In this document: positions 33,835-64,000 of the stretch, one piece after another
Numbering within the stretch: position 1 is the first letter of the stretch
Layout: each line of letters starts with the position of its first letter
Origin: Notamacropus eugenii
Taxonomy: Eukaryota; Chordata; Mammalia; Diprotodontia; Macropodidae
Reading direction: 5' to 3'
DNA: 64,000 nt
Assembly: GCF_028372415.1 (NCBI RefSeq)
Contig: NC_092876.1
Location: forward strand, 226,335,028-226,399,027
Position numbers and translations under genes: made by a program
The notes under the pieces: generated by a model
The model's input: only the letters and a program-made list of their open reading frames with translations
What the model was told of the DNA's origin: nothing
Databases searched by the model: none

Positions 33835-34730
33835 TTTTAAAACTTCAGGATTACTCCCTTAATTTAGTACTCTAAAACTTGGCTAACAAGTTCATGTTTA
33901 TCATGTCCATAAATAGCTTTATGGACTTAGGTGACCTTCCATCGATAGACCTTATATTCTAGTTTTAATATTTTTGGTCCATCTCTATATACCTGCCTCC
34001 CTGGTTGTTTTGGCTGTGCCACTTCGACCTTCTATAGTTTTACCTATAGGAAGAAGAGCAATTCTTCTTGAAAAATACTGCCTCCTTACAAACCTGTGAA
34101 GATAAGGTGATGACCCTAGCCCAGATTCTGGAAGGCATTCCCTCTGTTGTGTGGGAAGTAACAGTTGCAGATGTGGACTTCCTCATCTTTCAAACAAGGG
34201 GTTGGATTAGATGCTCTTCCCCCTAAAAAAGAGCACTTTTGCTCAACTTAAAAGCTCCATAGAACCAGTGCTAAAACAAAGAATTCCAATAAACGAAGAA
34301 ATGGCAAAGAATGGCAAAGTTGGGAGTAGGAAAATAGCTTTATAGTCTGGGTAAGAAAGTCTCTCTCACTGAGCGAGATCTGCTTCTCTAGTTCTCTGGG
34401 TCAGAAGCTAGGTAAGATAAGGAATCCTATAAAAGGTTGCAACTGGAAGACCACAAAAGAAGTATTTTCTTGTTAGATTCAAAAGTTACAGTGCTATGTA
34501 GGGTTTGGGGAGGGTGGGTGTTGGGGGCAAACCAGGGACAATGCCCTGAAGAATTTAACCCTTAATATCCTGTACATCTGTCCTGGGCCCCCACTATCCT
34601 GATTACTGACTGTCTTGCCCAGCCTATTTCAGAAAGGTCCCAGACATACCTTACTTCATTCCTTATTTTCCAATCATCAACATTAGCCACCTAGCCATCA
34701 TGCCTTTACCCTTTCTTCTATCATCTTCCC
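33835..34730. other. Intergenic, nothing recognised
   Basis: No repeat, RNA or coding feature supported. Confidence 0.4.
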
Positions 34731-34732
34731 GA

Positions 34733-34880
34733 TGTCATGTCATGGTCCTCTTTGAGAATGAAGGACAACCTCCCCCCCATCATTTGGACATTATTGATAT
34801 TTGATAACAAACATCTATATGATGCTTTGCAGTTTGATCCTCACAATTCTGTGAGCTGTACCACATTATTCTTAGTCACT
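34733..34880 (-). mobile_element. RTE-SINE-like head and MIR fragment
   Basis: tcatggtcctctttgagaat and gaaggacaacc is the reverse of the head of the family at 14893. A MIR-like scrap (gatgctttgcagtttgatcc) follows. Confidence 0.45.
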
Positions 34881-35387
34881 ATCCCTATTTATGGTGTTAA
34901 ATCTTTATTCTAGACTGAGGCTCTTCCTCTTGGAGATAGATCTGGGGGACTACATGTTGGTATGATAATTATAAAGAGGGGAAAGCATGGGCATATAACA
35001 ATATAATTTTTTTTTAATTTTTTCAATTATGTAGTCTTTCTTCCAGGATCTAAGGAGTAAAGTAGCCAGTTGGAACTGATATTTTCAGAATTGGTTTTTT
35101 GGTTTTTTTCCCATTTTTCTGTAGTGATCTATAATACATTACCTTTTAAAACACTTGAGAAATGTGTTGTTACTGAAAAGCATAGAAATAGGAAGGAAGG
35201 GAGCCCCAAAAAGCAGAAGAGGCAAAAGCCAAATAGAGACCACTAACTGGAATGATTGCTTGCTTACTGGCATAAGAGAAGTGGCTTCACTGGAGAAGAA
35301 TTAGAGAAAAAAAGGTAGTCCCCTTTTTTCCCCAAGATCAGGTCCCCAACCACCATGACTTAAATTTTATCTAAGACAATAAAATTG

Positions 35388-36112
35388 AATAGGGATAAAT
35401 GTAAAGTCTTACACTTAGGTTAAAAAGGATTAATTCATAAGGGAAAGATGTATCTAACAGCAGTCTGAAAAATGAATGGGGATTTTAGTAGTCTGAAAGT
35501 ACAATGATTCAACAACCTACAACATAACAATTCCAAAGGCAAATGCTGAGAGTTATAGTCTACAATTAGAGAGGTAATAGTCCTGCTGTATTCTGTCCTT
35601 AGTTAAGATAAGTGGAGTATTGTGCTCATTTGTGGATGTCACATTTTAGGAAGTATGTGGAAACCCTGACTAGCATGATGACTAGTCATGTGAAAAGATG
35701 ATTTGTATGGTGAAGGGTCTCTAGGTTATGCCATATGGAGATTCACAGAAGGAACTGGGGGTACTTAGTCTGAGAAGAAATGTGTTTGGGGTTATGCATA
35801 ATAGCTCTCTAAGTATGTTAAAGATCACCCCTAGAAGAGGAATTGTTCTGATATTGTTTCTAGAAGATAAATAGGAATGATGGATTGAAATTGAAATGAG
35901 GCAAATTTAGGCTTGAAGTAAGGAAAAACTTGAAATAAGGAAAAACTATTCCAAGTGGAATGGGATGTATCAGGGGTTAGAGGGATTTCTCTTAAGAAAG
36001 ATATTTAAGCAAAGGCTGAACTTTAGTCAGGTATGTTGCAAAGTAGATTCTAATCTGGTATAGGCTGGATCAAAGAGCCCCTGAGTTCTCTTACAAGCCT
36101 AATTCTGTGACT
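35388..36112 (+). mobile_element. L3/CR1 LINE 3' end
   Basis: Starts tagggataaatgtaaagtct. It includes gaggtaatagtcctgctgta, ggagtattgtgctcatttgt, ggtgaagggtctctaggtta and aaatttaggcttgaagtaag. It ends at the ...ctaattctgtgac terminus. This is the classic L3 end in sense orientation, with no intact ORF. Confidence 0.85.
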
Positions 36113-36179
36113 TTTCACGTGCCTAGGTCATTTTTATATCATCTGTCAATTGCTGAGATTTCCCTGGGCATGAAATCCC

Positions 36180-36340
36180 TCAAATCACAGAATCTGAGTT
36201 GGAATGGACCTCAGAGGCCTTCTAATTTAAACTGTACCTAAAACAAGAACCATCCCCCTAAGTGGTCACCCAGAATCCATTTGAAAAACCTTCAAAAGAG
36301 GAGAAACCTATTATTTTCTGAGTTTGCTGTGAGTGAAGAA
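36180..36340 (-). mobile_element. L3/CR1 fragment, minus strand
   Basis: aatcacagaatctgagttgg, then cctcagaggcc and aagtggtcacccagaatcca, is the reverse of the L3 3' end. It lies tail to tail with the copy at 35388-36112. Confidence 0.7.
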
Positions 36341-38239
36341 TTTCTAAGCTTTAAAATGTTACACAAATGCTAGCTGTCATGATCATCATTATGAATGGCA
36401 GCAAGCAGCAAGTCTAGTGATTCAGACATTCAACATTCTAAATCTGCTCTGAGACGATGTGGTTGGACAAGTCAAAGTACCTTGTCTGATCATGTCTATT
36501 CTTTAAAAAAAAATGGAAATATAGAGTAGGTTTGGACTAGTCAGATACATCAGACATTTCTTTTATTTGTGAAAAACAAACAATAACCTTAAAACACGTT
36601 GACTAAAGTGTGTGAAACCATCAAGGACTTTTTGAATGTAATTATATTGCCATCTATCTGCTCCCCTCTATCCAAGTGAATATTTATTCCATCCTCATAC
36701 ACTAATACAAGCAGGCAGTCACATACTGTGACATTCCAAAAGTTTAGAAACATACTAACCCAAATGGGAATGTGGAAACATTTTCTTACAGAAATAATTT
36801 TCTAAATTATTAGGTTTTAAGTCAGCCTACAAAAATTCTGTTTAATAATATTATTAAACTCTCATACTCTAAACCTTAGCCACCATTTATAGCATTATTT
36901 CTTTGGAAAGATATATTCCAAGTTCAGGAACATTTTTCTTCCTTCTTCCCCACCCCCCACTGAAGTCAAGAATTCACTATTTCAAATGTGGTACACAACC
37001 TTCTCTTCAAACACACATATGAGCACAAGGAACAATCCACTTTAGCACATGTTCTGGGTAGAGGTAGGAGATTTGGCTCCTGTAGAGGGGGTTGACTATT
37101 GCTGGGGTCCTGGGGTCATGACTATGGCTTCACAGAGAGGATTCTGTGATATTTTATTGGTTAAGAAGAAAGCATCTCCCATTCTCTCAAGGGCAGCAGA
37201 ATAGGTTTTCAATGGTGGGGAAGAGAAGGCAGTTGTGACAAACTCTGGTTCTGCCATTTCCTGACATTGAACATTAAATTATCTGGACCTCAGTTTCCTC
37301 ATCTGTAAAATGAGCAGGGTAGACTAGATCACCTTTAAATCATCTTACAGATCTAAGTCTATGAACCTCTGAATAGAGAGCAGTGTTTGTAAATAGAGAT
37401 TTTTCCATTACAAGAATTGTAATTCTCACCATGTTCAATTCTTCCCTGATCCTACCAATCTGCCCATCATAGATATATGGCTCACTAATCTCTGAAATCC
37501 TTCTTATGAATGGGGATCACATCAGCAGTCTGCCAGTCAATGTGTATGATGGCCATTTGTAATGAATCTCATTTTGCTGAATGAAAATACAATTTCATTT
37601 GAATTCTTCTAAAATTTTCAGGTGAATGCTGTCTGGTTCCAAGTGAATAACTTTCTATTAACCACTGTACTAAGAGTCAGAATTTAAGGAAATTCTTCCC
37701 ATTCCAAAGATGCCATTCTCTAATAAAATAATTTGTGTGAAAAATGGGAAAATGACAAGAAGTTTCCTGAACTAGATGAGAATATGAATTGCACACCCAA
37801 CCACATTTAACAGTCTTTAATCATTAGAAAAAGCTGCCAAAACAACTCGCCTTGCTGATGCTGAAATAAAAGCCAGGGGCCCTAAAGATGAACTAAGTTA
37901 ATTGAAGATCAACTTTGCCTTTCACAAGATGTATCCTAGTTTCCAAGTAGTGATAAAAATGAGGTTCTGAAAGTTGTAGATTTTAACTGACCTGCTGCAA
38001 TGAGAGGGTAAAAGGTTATGTAACTCTTTTGCTATGAGAAATAGCCCAACATATTTTCAGTTTTAGTAGCAGTGCAAAAATGCATGTAGAGAACGTTGAT
38101 TCTCTTGTGAGGGGGAAAAAATTCACTCATATTAATATTATTGGGATGACTGATACAAAAGAGGAGAAAGGAGTAACTTTATTTTACCCCTCCTTGACTC
38201 ATTAATTATTGGCACTGACAATTGTATCTCTGTATATCC
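36341..38239. other. Intergenic, mostly unrecognised
   Basis: Apart from the MIR-like SINE at 37220-37375, no feature is supported. The 37800-38130 part looks non-repetitive and could be conserved. Confidence 0.4.
37220..37375 (+). mobile_element. MIR-like SINE
   Basis: ggacctcagtttcctcatct, gtaaaatgagcagggtagac, ttacagatctaagtctatga. Confidence 0.7.
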
Positions 38240-38390
38240 CTGGTTGGGGCAGCTTGATGGTGCAGTGGATAGAATGTCATTTCTTAAGTCAGGAGAACCC
38301 GAGTTCAAAGCTGGACTTAGATATTTACTAGCTGGACAACTCCTTTGTCCCTTAGTTCCTCATCTGTTAAAAAAAAAAAAAAAGTTTCAG
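38240..38390 (+). mobile_element. tRNA-headed SINE with A-rich end
   Basis: ggggcagcttgatggtgcag, gtggatagaatgtcatttct, gagttcaaagctggacttag, then an A run at 38370-38384. Confidence 0.8.
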
Positions 38391-38534
38391 CTTCCTCATA
38401 TTAAAAAAATAAATCCCTGGGTGCCCAGAACTGGTGAATTGAGGGTTTGGAATATTGTATATACTGCCAAACATGACTGATGTGTTGGTTGGTTTTGTGG
38501 AACTTTTTTTTTGCTCCTCTTAAATCTTTGTGAA

Positions 38535-38830
38535 GGCAGGCATGGTGGCACATGATTGAAGTCTCTGGTGCTGGAGAAGCTGAGGTAGAGCAGATCTCTT
38601 GAGAGTGGGAGTTCTGAGCTGTTGACTGGGGGGTCTGCACCAAGAACAGCACTGATATGATTAACCCCAGGGAGTAGAGGGCCACAAGGCTACCTAAGGA
38701 GAGGCAAACTGCCTCACATTAGAAAAAAAGAGCAGATGACAACTCTTACAAAGAAAAATATTATGACCAGGCCTGAGTAGCCGCTGAATTTCCAGCTCAA
38801 GAGAGAGAAAAAAAATGAGATCCAGTCTAA
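38535..38830 (+). pseudogene. 7SL (SRP) RNA retropseudogene, essentially full length
   Basis: The whole length follows vertebrate 7SL RNA: Alu-domain start (ggcaggcatggtggcacatg), gaagctgaggtagagcag, ggagttctgagctg, the S-domain segment ccacaaggctacctaaggag, gcagatgacaactc, and the 3' Alu-domain end. About 296 bases compare with about 299 in human. Many substitutions and the A-rich 3' end (38828-38840) point to a retrocopy rather than a working gene. Confidence 0.85.
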
Positions 38831-38839
38831 ACAAAAAAA

Positions 38840-39944
38840 AATTGTTGAAACGGATGGCTCTCTGGGTAGGAGAGGGTGAAGGATATATTTAGAATTGAAG
38901 GAAATATAAAAACCAAGTATATGAATAATATTAAAAGACAAAATTAGTGAGTCCTAGTATATTTTACATTAGAATAATAGCTTGACCATAACTCCACATT
39001 AACTTAATCAGTGACAAATAACAATCAGCATTCAAAAGATTTTGTTTCTGAATTCACACCTCAAGAAGTACGGGTAAGGAATCGTAATAGACTTACATTG
39101 GTAAGCACATTTTTCAAGTCATCTTCGATAAATGTTTAAAATAGGCTGAACATGTAGCTAGAGTAATGTATAACTGAATAAATCAAGGATAATGGCAATG
39201 TTTAAAAATGTTTTCCAAAAACCTCAAGAAACGTCTTCTTTAAATGTAAATAAACATTTTATAATTTACCTACGCACCAGGCATTGTGCTAAGCAATGAA
39301 AGCGTATTAAGCGGACATGCATGAAGGATTTATAGGAGGACGCAGACAAAAGTCACATAATATGAGGTAAGGATGGGTTGTAATCCACAGTGTGTGAGAG
39401 AGAGGACATTAATGAGATCACAGATCCACTGACATTTTGAAGCATTTTAAACTGTTGCCTAAGGAACGTAAACAGTAACTTACTTCAGTAAAGCGATTTA
39501 AGGAACACAAGTGCTTTAAGTAAAGTGAGCATCTTACTTTTTTCAAACAAATAAATGAATATACATATATCTGTGTATATATATCTATCTCCTCAGAAGT
39601 GCTGTGGGCAGCAATAGTCATCACCATTTTTATATTCCTCTCCCCACTTTAAACTAATAAAGAAATTAAACCAGAGGGAAATTTTCAGAGTATAGTATAG
39701 AAACCAGTTCTTCTAGAATCCTTGATTGAATCTATATTGTTTTTATTTTTTTGCTATACTTATCTTCCCCTACATCTGAATGAGATTGTGAGACAATGCC
39801 CCACACCCCCACCAACAAATTTTGAATTTATTAAAATAAATATTTAAACTACAAAAGCTTAGCAAACATTTTTAATCTCATTTTTTTCCTCCCTCTTCCA
39901 TCTATTATTTTAAATGTTTAAACCAGACAAGAAAAGTCACAAAA
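38840..39944. other. Intergenic region just beyond the inferred GALNT3 end
   Basis: AT-rich. A short trace of the 'caccaggcattgtgctaagc' repeat lies near 39278. If the transcript uses a later poly(A) site, part of this is 3' UTR. Confidence 0.4.
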
Positions 39945-40962
39945 TGAAAGCAGTTGTATCAAGGATTTATTTATTGTGTTTTCCACTAGATAAAAAGAAA
40001 AAAGCTTTTCTGATAAGAAAAAAGAGAGGCCGTATAAAGGACATTTTTGTAATTGAACCAGTAGCAAATAAAATTTAGTGTTCAAAATTGTGGATTTTGC
40101 ATTTGAATTTAAATTTCACAAACATACAAGATTACTGAATTACAGTAGAAAACGAAGACATCAACATTAGAAAGCACCTTTTCCATAGAAAGTCATTTAT
40201 GAAAAGTTTTTTAAAATGTTGCTTAAGGAAAACACAAAGTAAGGTTATTTAGAAAGGTCATTTAAGGAATACATAAGTGCTTCAAGAGGAATGGAAACTG
40301 GGCTTCAAAATGGTAGTGTTAAAAATCTGCCAAGATTGAAATGCTAAAAATATTCCTCTACCACCTTATTCATTTAATATCATATTTAAAGAAACACTTG
40401 CCAGGCAAGTGTACCAAAGGAAAAAATCAATTACCTGTGTTTTTAAATAAAAATATAAATCCTAGACCTATAAAATTTTCTGGTTTGCACACCATATATA
40501 AAGGTCAATCCTTGACCTTAATTGATCAATTTCTAGTCATTAAAAAAATACAGTATCAAATCTATACTACCTCCCCAGAAACTTGAGGAAATATAATATC
40601 TTTAAGTTGTGAGTGTGCATATATCTGTATGCATCTTTGTTTGAAGATATGACACACAAACACCACCTTATTCTGCAAATTAACTTTCAGCATACTGTAA
40701 ACATCTTTTCCCTAAACCTGGACATTTCAAAAAATAGTCTTTGGTATTACTAGTTATTATTGTGCTTTAAAACAGAACTTTAAGGGATTTCTGAAGCAGT
40801 GATGCCACTTGCACATTTAAAGACATAAATAAGGAAAAATGCACTTGGAATAAGTTACAATTAGCTGCTTTTGCATAATTTTCCAAAACTACAGTGTATG
40901 CCTAGTCACAGTTTTATAAGAAAGTATATCTCCTTTTTAAATTCCCTAATTCTAAGTAACAC
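39945..40962 (-). other. GALNT3: Probable GALNT3 3' UTR
   Basis: The sequence after the stop codon is AT-rich and free of recognisable transposons for about 1 kb, unlike the regions on either side. It ends at the first convincing polyadenylation signal on the minus strand. The extent is an inference from that signal; alternative downstream ends are possible. Confidence 0.5.
39966..39975 (-). promoter_or_regulatory. GALNT3: Candidate GALNT3 polyadenylation signal
   Basis: Two overlapping AATAAA hexamers on the minus strand (AATAAATAAA) lie about 990 bases after the stop. They are the best signal in the first kilobase. Cleavage would be expected some 10-30 bases to the left. Confidence 0.45.
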
Positions 40963-59233
<18,271 letters not shown>

Positions 59234-59939
59234 CTGGAAATTAAAAAATAGTCTAAGTCACAGATTTCACATTTTACTCAGATCTAACATTACTTACATC
59301 AACATTAGTTTTTTTCTCTTTTATATACTCTCTGAGGACTGCAGTTACAGGTGTTATTTTATATTTACTATAATGTAAACAGATCAATAAAAATTCTTTC
59401 AGAAAGAACTTTGCTCAAGAAGACATCAAATTCATGGACGGGCAACTATCAACAACGTACGAGGTATGTACGAAGTAACATAGCACAATAGTACTGTAGT
59501 TTCAATTAGCATAACAATTACACATCTATTATAAATATTTCTTATACTAGAAACAATCTCTCTCTATATAATCTGAATAATACTAATTATTTCCCTCAAA
59601 ATAACCTGATTTTCTCCTTCCATTTAACCTGAGAATGTATAATATGTTGTTAAACATTCTATTCAATTAAATTCTCAGAATATTCATGCAAAAATTAGTT
59701 GTTAAAACTTTATTTTGTAAACTAAATTGACACTAATAAAGTTACTCACCTTATGCTCTAGTAAAAGAGAGGAAAAAAAAGCTGATTTTCTCAAAATGTT
59801 CTTGTCATATCAAAAAACACTATTCCAAAACAAAATAATCAATAGATCAGGTCACTGCAGTGTACTTCAGAGTTTGGAGGGACCTCAGAAAGGAATTATA
59901 TAACTCCTGAACTAAAACACAGATCCCCTCTATAACACA

Positions 59940-60480
59940 TCTGATAAATGGTCCACAATAAATTTTATCCATGATTCCCAAATCTGCATATCCAGCCTTC
60001 ACTTCTCTCCCAAGCTCCAGTTCCCCATCTCCAAATACCTACAGGACATCTCCACTTGGAAGTTTCATAGGCATGTCAAATTCACCATATCCAAAACAAA
60101 ACTCCTCTCTTCTTCCCTATCCCATTCTCTTCCTAATTTTGCCATTTATTTGGTGGCATCACAATCCTTCTAAACACTCAGGCAATCTAGGAGTCATCCT
60201 CAAAAAACTATTCAGTAACCCTCACTTTCTTTATCCAATCAAATGCCAAATTTGTCAAGTACCCCATTATCAATATCTCTCACATCTGTCTTTTGGATCT
60301 CTCCACCAAAATACACACACACATGTGCGCACACACATGCACACTCACTCTCTCTCACTCCTTTTGTCCAGGAATGGCCTAACTGCTCTTCATGCACCCA
60401 GTCACTCCCATGACACATACATATTGTTGCCAAACTTATTTCTGAAGTTCAAGTCTGACCATACTACTCCCTGATCAGAA
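59940..60480 (+). mobile_element. L2 LINE fragment in GALNT3 intron, with (CA)n tract
   Basis: The frame 59971-60474 is open for 167 codons and reads GNLGVILKKLFSNPH, an L2 reverse-transcriptase C-terminal motif. A CA-rich microsatellite lies at 60307-60345. The ORF is old L2 coding sequence, not a gene. Confidence 0.7.
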
Positions 60481-60589
60481 AGTGTCAATAGTACATTAGA
60501 AATAGAAGGTGGGGGGCAGGGAAGTTTTGACCCAGTAATAGCACTACTAGGACTGTATCTCAAGAGATTGAAAAAAAAAAGGAAAAAGA

Positions 60590-61230
60590 CCTATATGTAC
60601 AAAAATATTTATAGCCAATCATTTTGTGGTGGTAAAGAATTGGAAATTGAAGGGATGCCAATCAATTAGCTAAACAAGATGTGGTATACAATTATGATGG
60701 AATACTATTATGCTATAAAGAAATAGCAAACAGGATAATTTCAGAAAAACCTAGACTTATATGAATTGATACAATGTGAAGGGAGCAGAACCAGAACATT
60801 GTACACAGTAACTGTAACAGAAATACTGTATGATGATCAACTGTGAAAGACTTAGCTATTTTCAGGAATATGATGATCCCAGACAATCCTTCAGGATTTA
60901 AGATGAAAAAATGCTAGCCACTTCCAGAGAAAGAACTGATGGAAACATTGACTACAGAGCAAAGCATACTAATTTTTTTTTACTTTACTTGGGGACAGGC
61001 GGCAGTCTATGTTCTCTTTCACAACATAACTAATATGGAAATGTTATGTATGACTGTACTGCAAATTAAAACCTATATCAAAGTGCTTATTTTGTCAATT
61101 GAGGAGGGAGGGGAAGGAGAGAGAGAATTTAGGCTCAAAATTTTTTTAAAAATGGTTGTTAAAAATTGTTTTTACATGTAATTGGAAAAAATAAAAATGT
61201 AAATTTAAAAATTAAAAGAAACAAAAGAAA
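60590..61230 (+). mobile_element. L1 3' end in GALNT3 intron
   Basis: Contains ggtaaagaattggaaattga, gatgccaatcaattagctaa, ggaatactattatgctataa and ggagcagaaccagaacattg. An A-rich tail follows after 61180. Opposite strand to GALNT3. Confidence 0.75.
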
Positions 61231-61354
61231 TAGGGGTGGGTGGGAGGTGGAAGAAGGAAAGAACTCCTGAAAGCTGTGGATAACAGGAAAGGTCTCATTC
61301 ATAATGTGAATCTTTAACTGAATCTTGAAGGAATTCCAAATAATTGCTAAAGGT

Positions 61355-61700
61355 ATCCCAAAATAATTATTGCAATAGTCTTCATAAAAGCCAAGAAATG
61401 GAAACCAAGGGGGTGGCCATTAACTGGGGAACAGCTAAAAAGTGAACTCTACTGTGTGATAGCACAGGACTATTATTGTGTAGTAAGAAAAATGAGTAGA
61501 AAAATGAGTAATTCAAACAAATTAGGGACGTTTGTATAAATGAATGCAGAGAAAAATTAAATAGAACCAAGAGAAATATGTAATGACTACAACAGTGTAA
61601 GTCAGTTAAAGTCCTGGACAAAAGAAAATAAAAATATATCTTTCCTCTTAAGACAAAGGAATACTTAAACAGAATATTTATATACATTTTCAGATGTGGT
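61355..61700 (+). mobile_element. L1 3' end, diverged
   Basis: Contains 'ccaagaaatggaaaccaagg', 'ggccattaactggggaacag' and a later 'aatagaaccaagagaaatat', an older version of the same 3' region as at 60590. The two copies lie head to tail. Confidence 0.55.
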
Positions 61701-62329
61701 CACTGCACAAGAATTTTTGGTTTAAATTTTCCTCTTTAAGGTATTCAATCAGTGAGGACTGGGGCTAAAATCACTGCTTTTTGTTAAAAAACAAAAAGTC
61801 ATAATAATACCTAAGATAAACCTTTATAGACTTTTCTGTTTTCACCTCTTCCTTAATCACATTGTTTTAGTCTAACCCCTTTCACATATTTTCCTGCCTT
61901 CAAAGGGTGTTACCACACTACTTTTGGTGTTCATGTTATAAGATTATGTAAGCCCTGCCATTTTTTCTTTGCAACAAGATCCTCTCTGAAGTCCAAGTCA
62001 TATAAAAGTCTAGCAAGATCCTTGTTTGGTTTACCACCTCAGCATGAGATAAGTATAACTCAGTTTATAACTAACTTGAAAAAGTTCTTTTCCTGGTTCC
62101 TCAGAATGAGCTAATCCCCACCATCTCAGAGTGGCCTAGGCCTGGACCTAAATTATAAAGTGCCTGAGGCACTGGAAACAAACTTTTGATTTTCAAGCTA
62201 TATCAGATCAATTCGTGATGGCAAATTTTTATAGGAAGATAGACTATATCTATAGTCTTTTTACTAGACTGTGATTTTTACCAGTTATATTACTAGTGTA
62301 TGGTGGCACCTTCTCAGCAACTTATCAAC

Positions 62330-62480
62330 CTAGGGAAATACCAATGGCACCAAGGTAAGTGACTTATGCAGGGTGACACTATCAGTCAGACAAGCATTTA
62401 CATATCCATAGGTTCTATGTACAAAACGCAGGACCCCATTTCCCTGGCTCTGATGCCTGTTCTTCATCCACTACTTCAGG
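62330..62480 (-). mobile_element. MIR-like fragment
   Basis: aaggtaagtgacttatgcag, ccctggctctgatgcctgtt, tcatccactacttcaggctg. Confidence 0.4.
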
Positions 62481-62704
62481 CTGCCTCTGATACAAAGAAA
62501 TAGCAAGGGCATTGGGAAAGCTGGAGTGGGGGAAGGGCTTGGAGAGAAGAAAATGAAGTATCACTGGGAGGTGAGGTGGGTAGATCTGAAGATCTAGTGC
62601 ACTGAAAGAAATTAAACATGATCAAATTAAATACTTAACCAATTTAGAATCATAAAGCGGGCAAGTATAGCTAAAACCATTGGATGAGAATCGGTACCAA
62701 ATCT

Positions 62705-63640
62705 GTGGTGATGAAATTTAATAGGGATAAATGTAAAAGCTTATACTTGGATTAAAAAAAAATCTACCTTAAAAGTATAAAAGGAGGACATATGAACAGA
62801 GAGCAGTCTGAAGATCTAGAGTTTAAAAGGATTATAACCTCAGTATGAATTAACAGTAGGACAATGAGGTAGTTGGGAGAAGGTTGGGCCTGGAGTCAGG
62901 AAGACTCCTCTTTCTGAGTTCCAATCTGGTCTTAGACACTTACTGTGTGACCCTGGGCAAGTCACTTAACTCTGCCTGTTTCCTCATGTGTAAAATGAGT
63001 TGAAGAAAGAAATGGTAAGCCACTCCAGTATCTTTGCCAAGAAAACCCCAAATGAGGTCAAAAAGAGTTAGGCATGAATGAAAATGACTTTTCCTAAGGA
63101 CCAGGGAAGAAATAATCCTGCTCTACATTCAGACCCCGTCAGACCATGTCTGGAGTACTGCAGAATGCAGATGGAGAATATTTTGGAAGGATGTTGAAGA
63201 GGTGGAAGGCAACCAGAACAGTAAAAGATCTCAAATTCATACTTTATAAGAACTGAAGAAACTGGAGATCTTTAGTCTAAAGAACATATTTAGGTGGGAC
63301 ACAATAGCAACTTTTGAGTTATCTAAAAGTTTGACATATGGAAGAGGGATTAAACTTCTGCTTCTTGGACCTAGATGGCAGAATTAGGAGCAATGCTTGG
63401 AAGTAGAAATGAGGGAATGTTAAACTTGGAAAAAACTTCCCAACAAGTAGAGGTATCTATAAGCAGAAGAAGATGTCATGGAAGTCTGTGGGTCCCCCCC
63501 CCCAAAATCTTCAAGCAAAAACTGAATGACCATTTGCAGGTCTGTTGTATGAGATATTCTAATTCAGGTATGGGTTGGACTAAGTGGCTTCTGAGAATCC
63601 TCCCAATTCGTATTCTGGATTCTAGGTAGAAGAATGCTGC
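62705..63640 (+). mobile_element. L3/CR1 LINE 3' end split by a SINE
   Basis: Sense L3 runs from taatagggataaatgtaaaa (62719) to 62861 and resumes at about 63093 (aggaccagggaagaaataat). It passes gcagaattaggagcaatgct and ends ttcgtattctggattctagg. A CORE-SINE occupies the gap. Confidence 0.8.
62862..63092 (+). mobile_element. tRNA-headed CORE-SINE nested in L3
   Basis: aggtagttgggagaaggttg is the eroded A-box head. It is followed by ggagtcaggaagactcctct, gtgaccctgggcaagtcact, the CORE part tcctcatgtgtaaaatgagt and the tail gccaagaaaaccccaaatga. Confidence 0.75.
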
Positions 63641-64000
63641 CCAAAATGAACATTTCTCTTCTCTCTCTTATTCAAAGTGTAATTTAAAAATAATAGTCTC
63701 TCCTAAATCAAGGATACATCCTATTTAAATGCAGACTATATGACTATGTCAATTAAAAATAAAATTAACAAATGCAAACCTGGATGTTTAGTATAACACA
63801 AGGAAAACACAAAGACATATGTGAAATCCATCTAAAGTTCCATAACACAGATTTTCAAGGAAAAAATGTTAGTTTGGCATTTTTTTTTGTCTTCAAGTAT
63901 CTTCTGTTCAAATAAGCATTTAGAAAAGGGGGGCAGTGATGACAGCAGTTTTTTAAAAAAATGCTAGTATCTCATATATGTCATTCATACAATTCTAAAC

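Noticed and set aside
38535-38830. A functional 7SL RNA gene
   Set aside because: There are too many substitutions in paired regions and an A-rich 3' end; it reads as a retrocopy.
59971-60474. A 167-codon open frame as a gene
   Set aside because: It is old L2 ORF2 coding sequence (LGVIL motif), with a CA repeat in it and no start or splice context.
59234-64000. A search for the first GALNT3 coding exon here
   Set aside because: No minus-strand frame of about 170 codons with a membrane anchor exists; only L2, L1, MIR and L3 repeats are seen.

Overview
This is mammalian, almost certainly marsupial (metatherian), nuclear DNA. It is AT-rich and CpG-poor and has no operon-like gene packing. It is saturated with L2, L3/CR1, MIR-type and tRNA-headed CORE-SINE repeats. 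It also carries L1-type elements and ORF2-less HAL1-like elements of the kind I associate with opossum and other marsupials. The species cannot be fixed from the window alone.

The only host protein-coding gene I can support is GALNT3 (polypeptide N-acetylgalactosaminyltransferase 3) on the minus strand. Nine coding exons lie between 59233 and 40963, followed by a roughly 1-kb 3' UTR ending near 39.95 kb. Exon lengths 173, 150, 235, 118, 201, 132, 102, 153 and 123 bp fit codons 172-633 of a 633-residue enzyme, with phases that join perfectly. The first coding exon (cytoplasmic tail, membrane anchor, stem, start of the catalytic domain) and the promoter lie beyond 64000. The protein initiates mucin-type O-glycosylation in the Golgi; in mammals its best-known client is the phosphate hormone FGF23.

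The left 40 kb is intergenic and repeat-filled. Its main structures are: MIR/L2/L3 debris at 1-15 kb; a 277-bp tandem duplication at 10.9-11.4 kb; a duplicated module of about 140 bp at 11.7 and 12.6 kb; a 280-bp purine microsatellite inside an L1 tail at 15.3 kb; an L1 ORF2 fragment at 17.5-18.2 kb; and a nested retrotransposon cluster at 24.4-32.2 kb. In that cluster a minus-strand L1/HAL1 is split by a plus-strand HAL1, which is itself split by a younger HAL1 with an identical 15-bp target-site duplication. Further right are a solo endogenous-retrovirus LTR with a 6-bp target duplication (33.2-33.8 kb) and a full-length 7SL RNA pseudogene (38.5 kb). Two more 7SL-derived copies lie at 13.7 and 57.9 kb.

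GALNT3 introns carry L1 3' ends, L2, MIR and one 7SL pseudogene. I found no CRISPR array, tRNA gene, prokaryotic feature or new gene system. The most unusual observations are the nested HAL1 stack, the three 7SL copies, and the two duplications near 11-13 kb.
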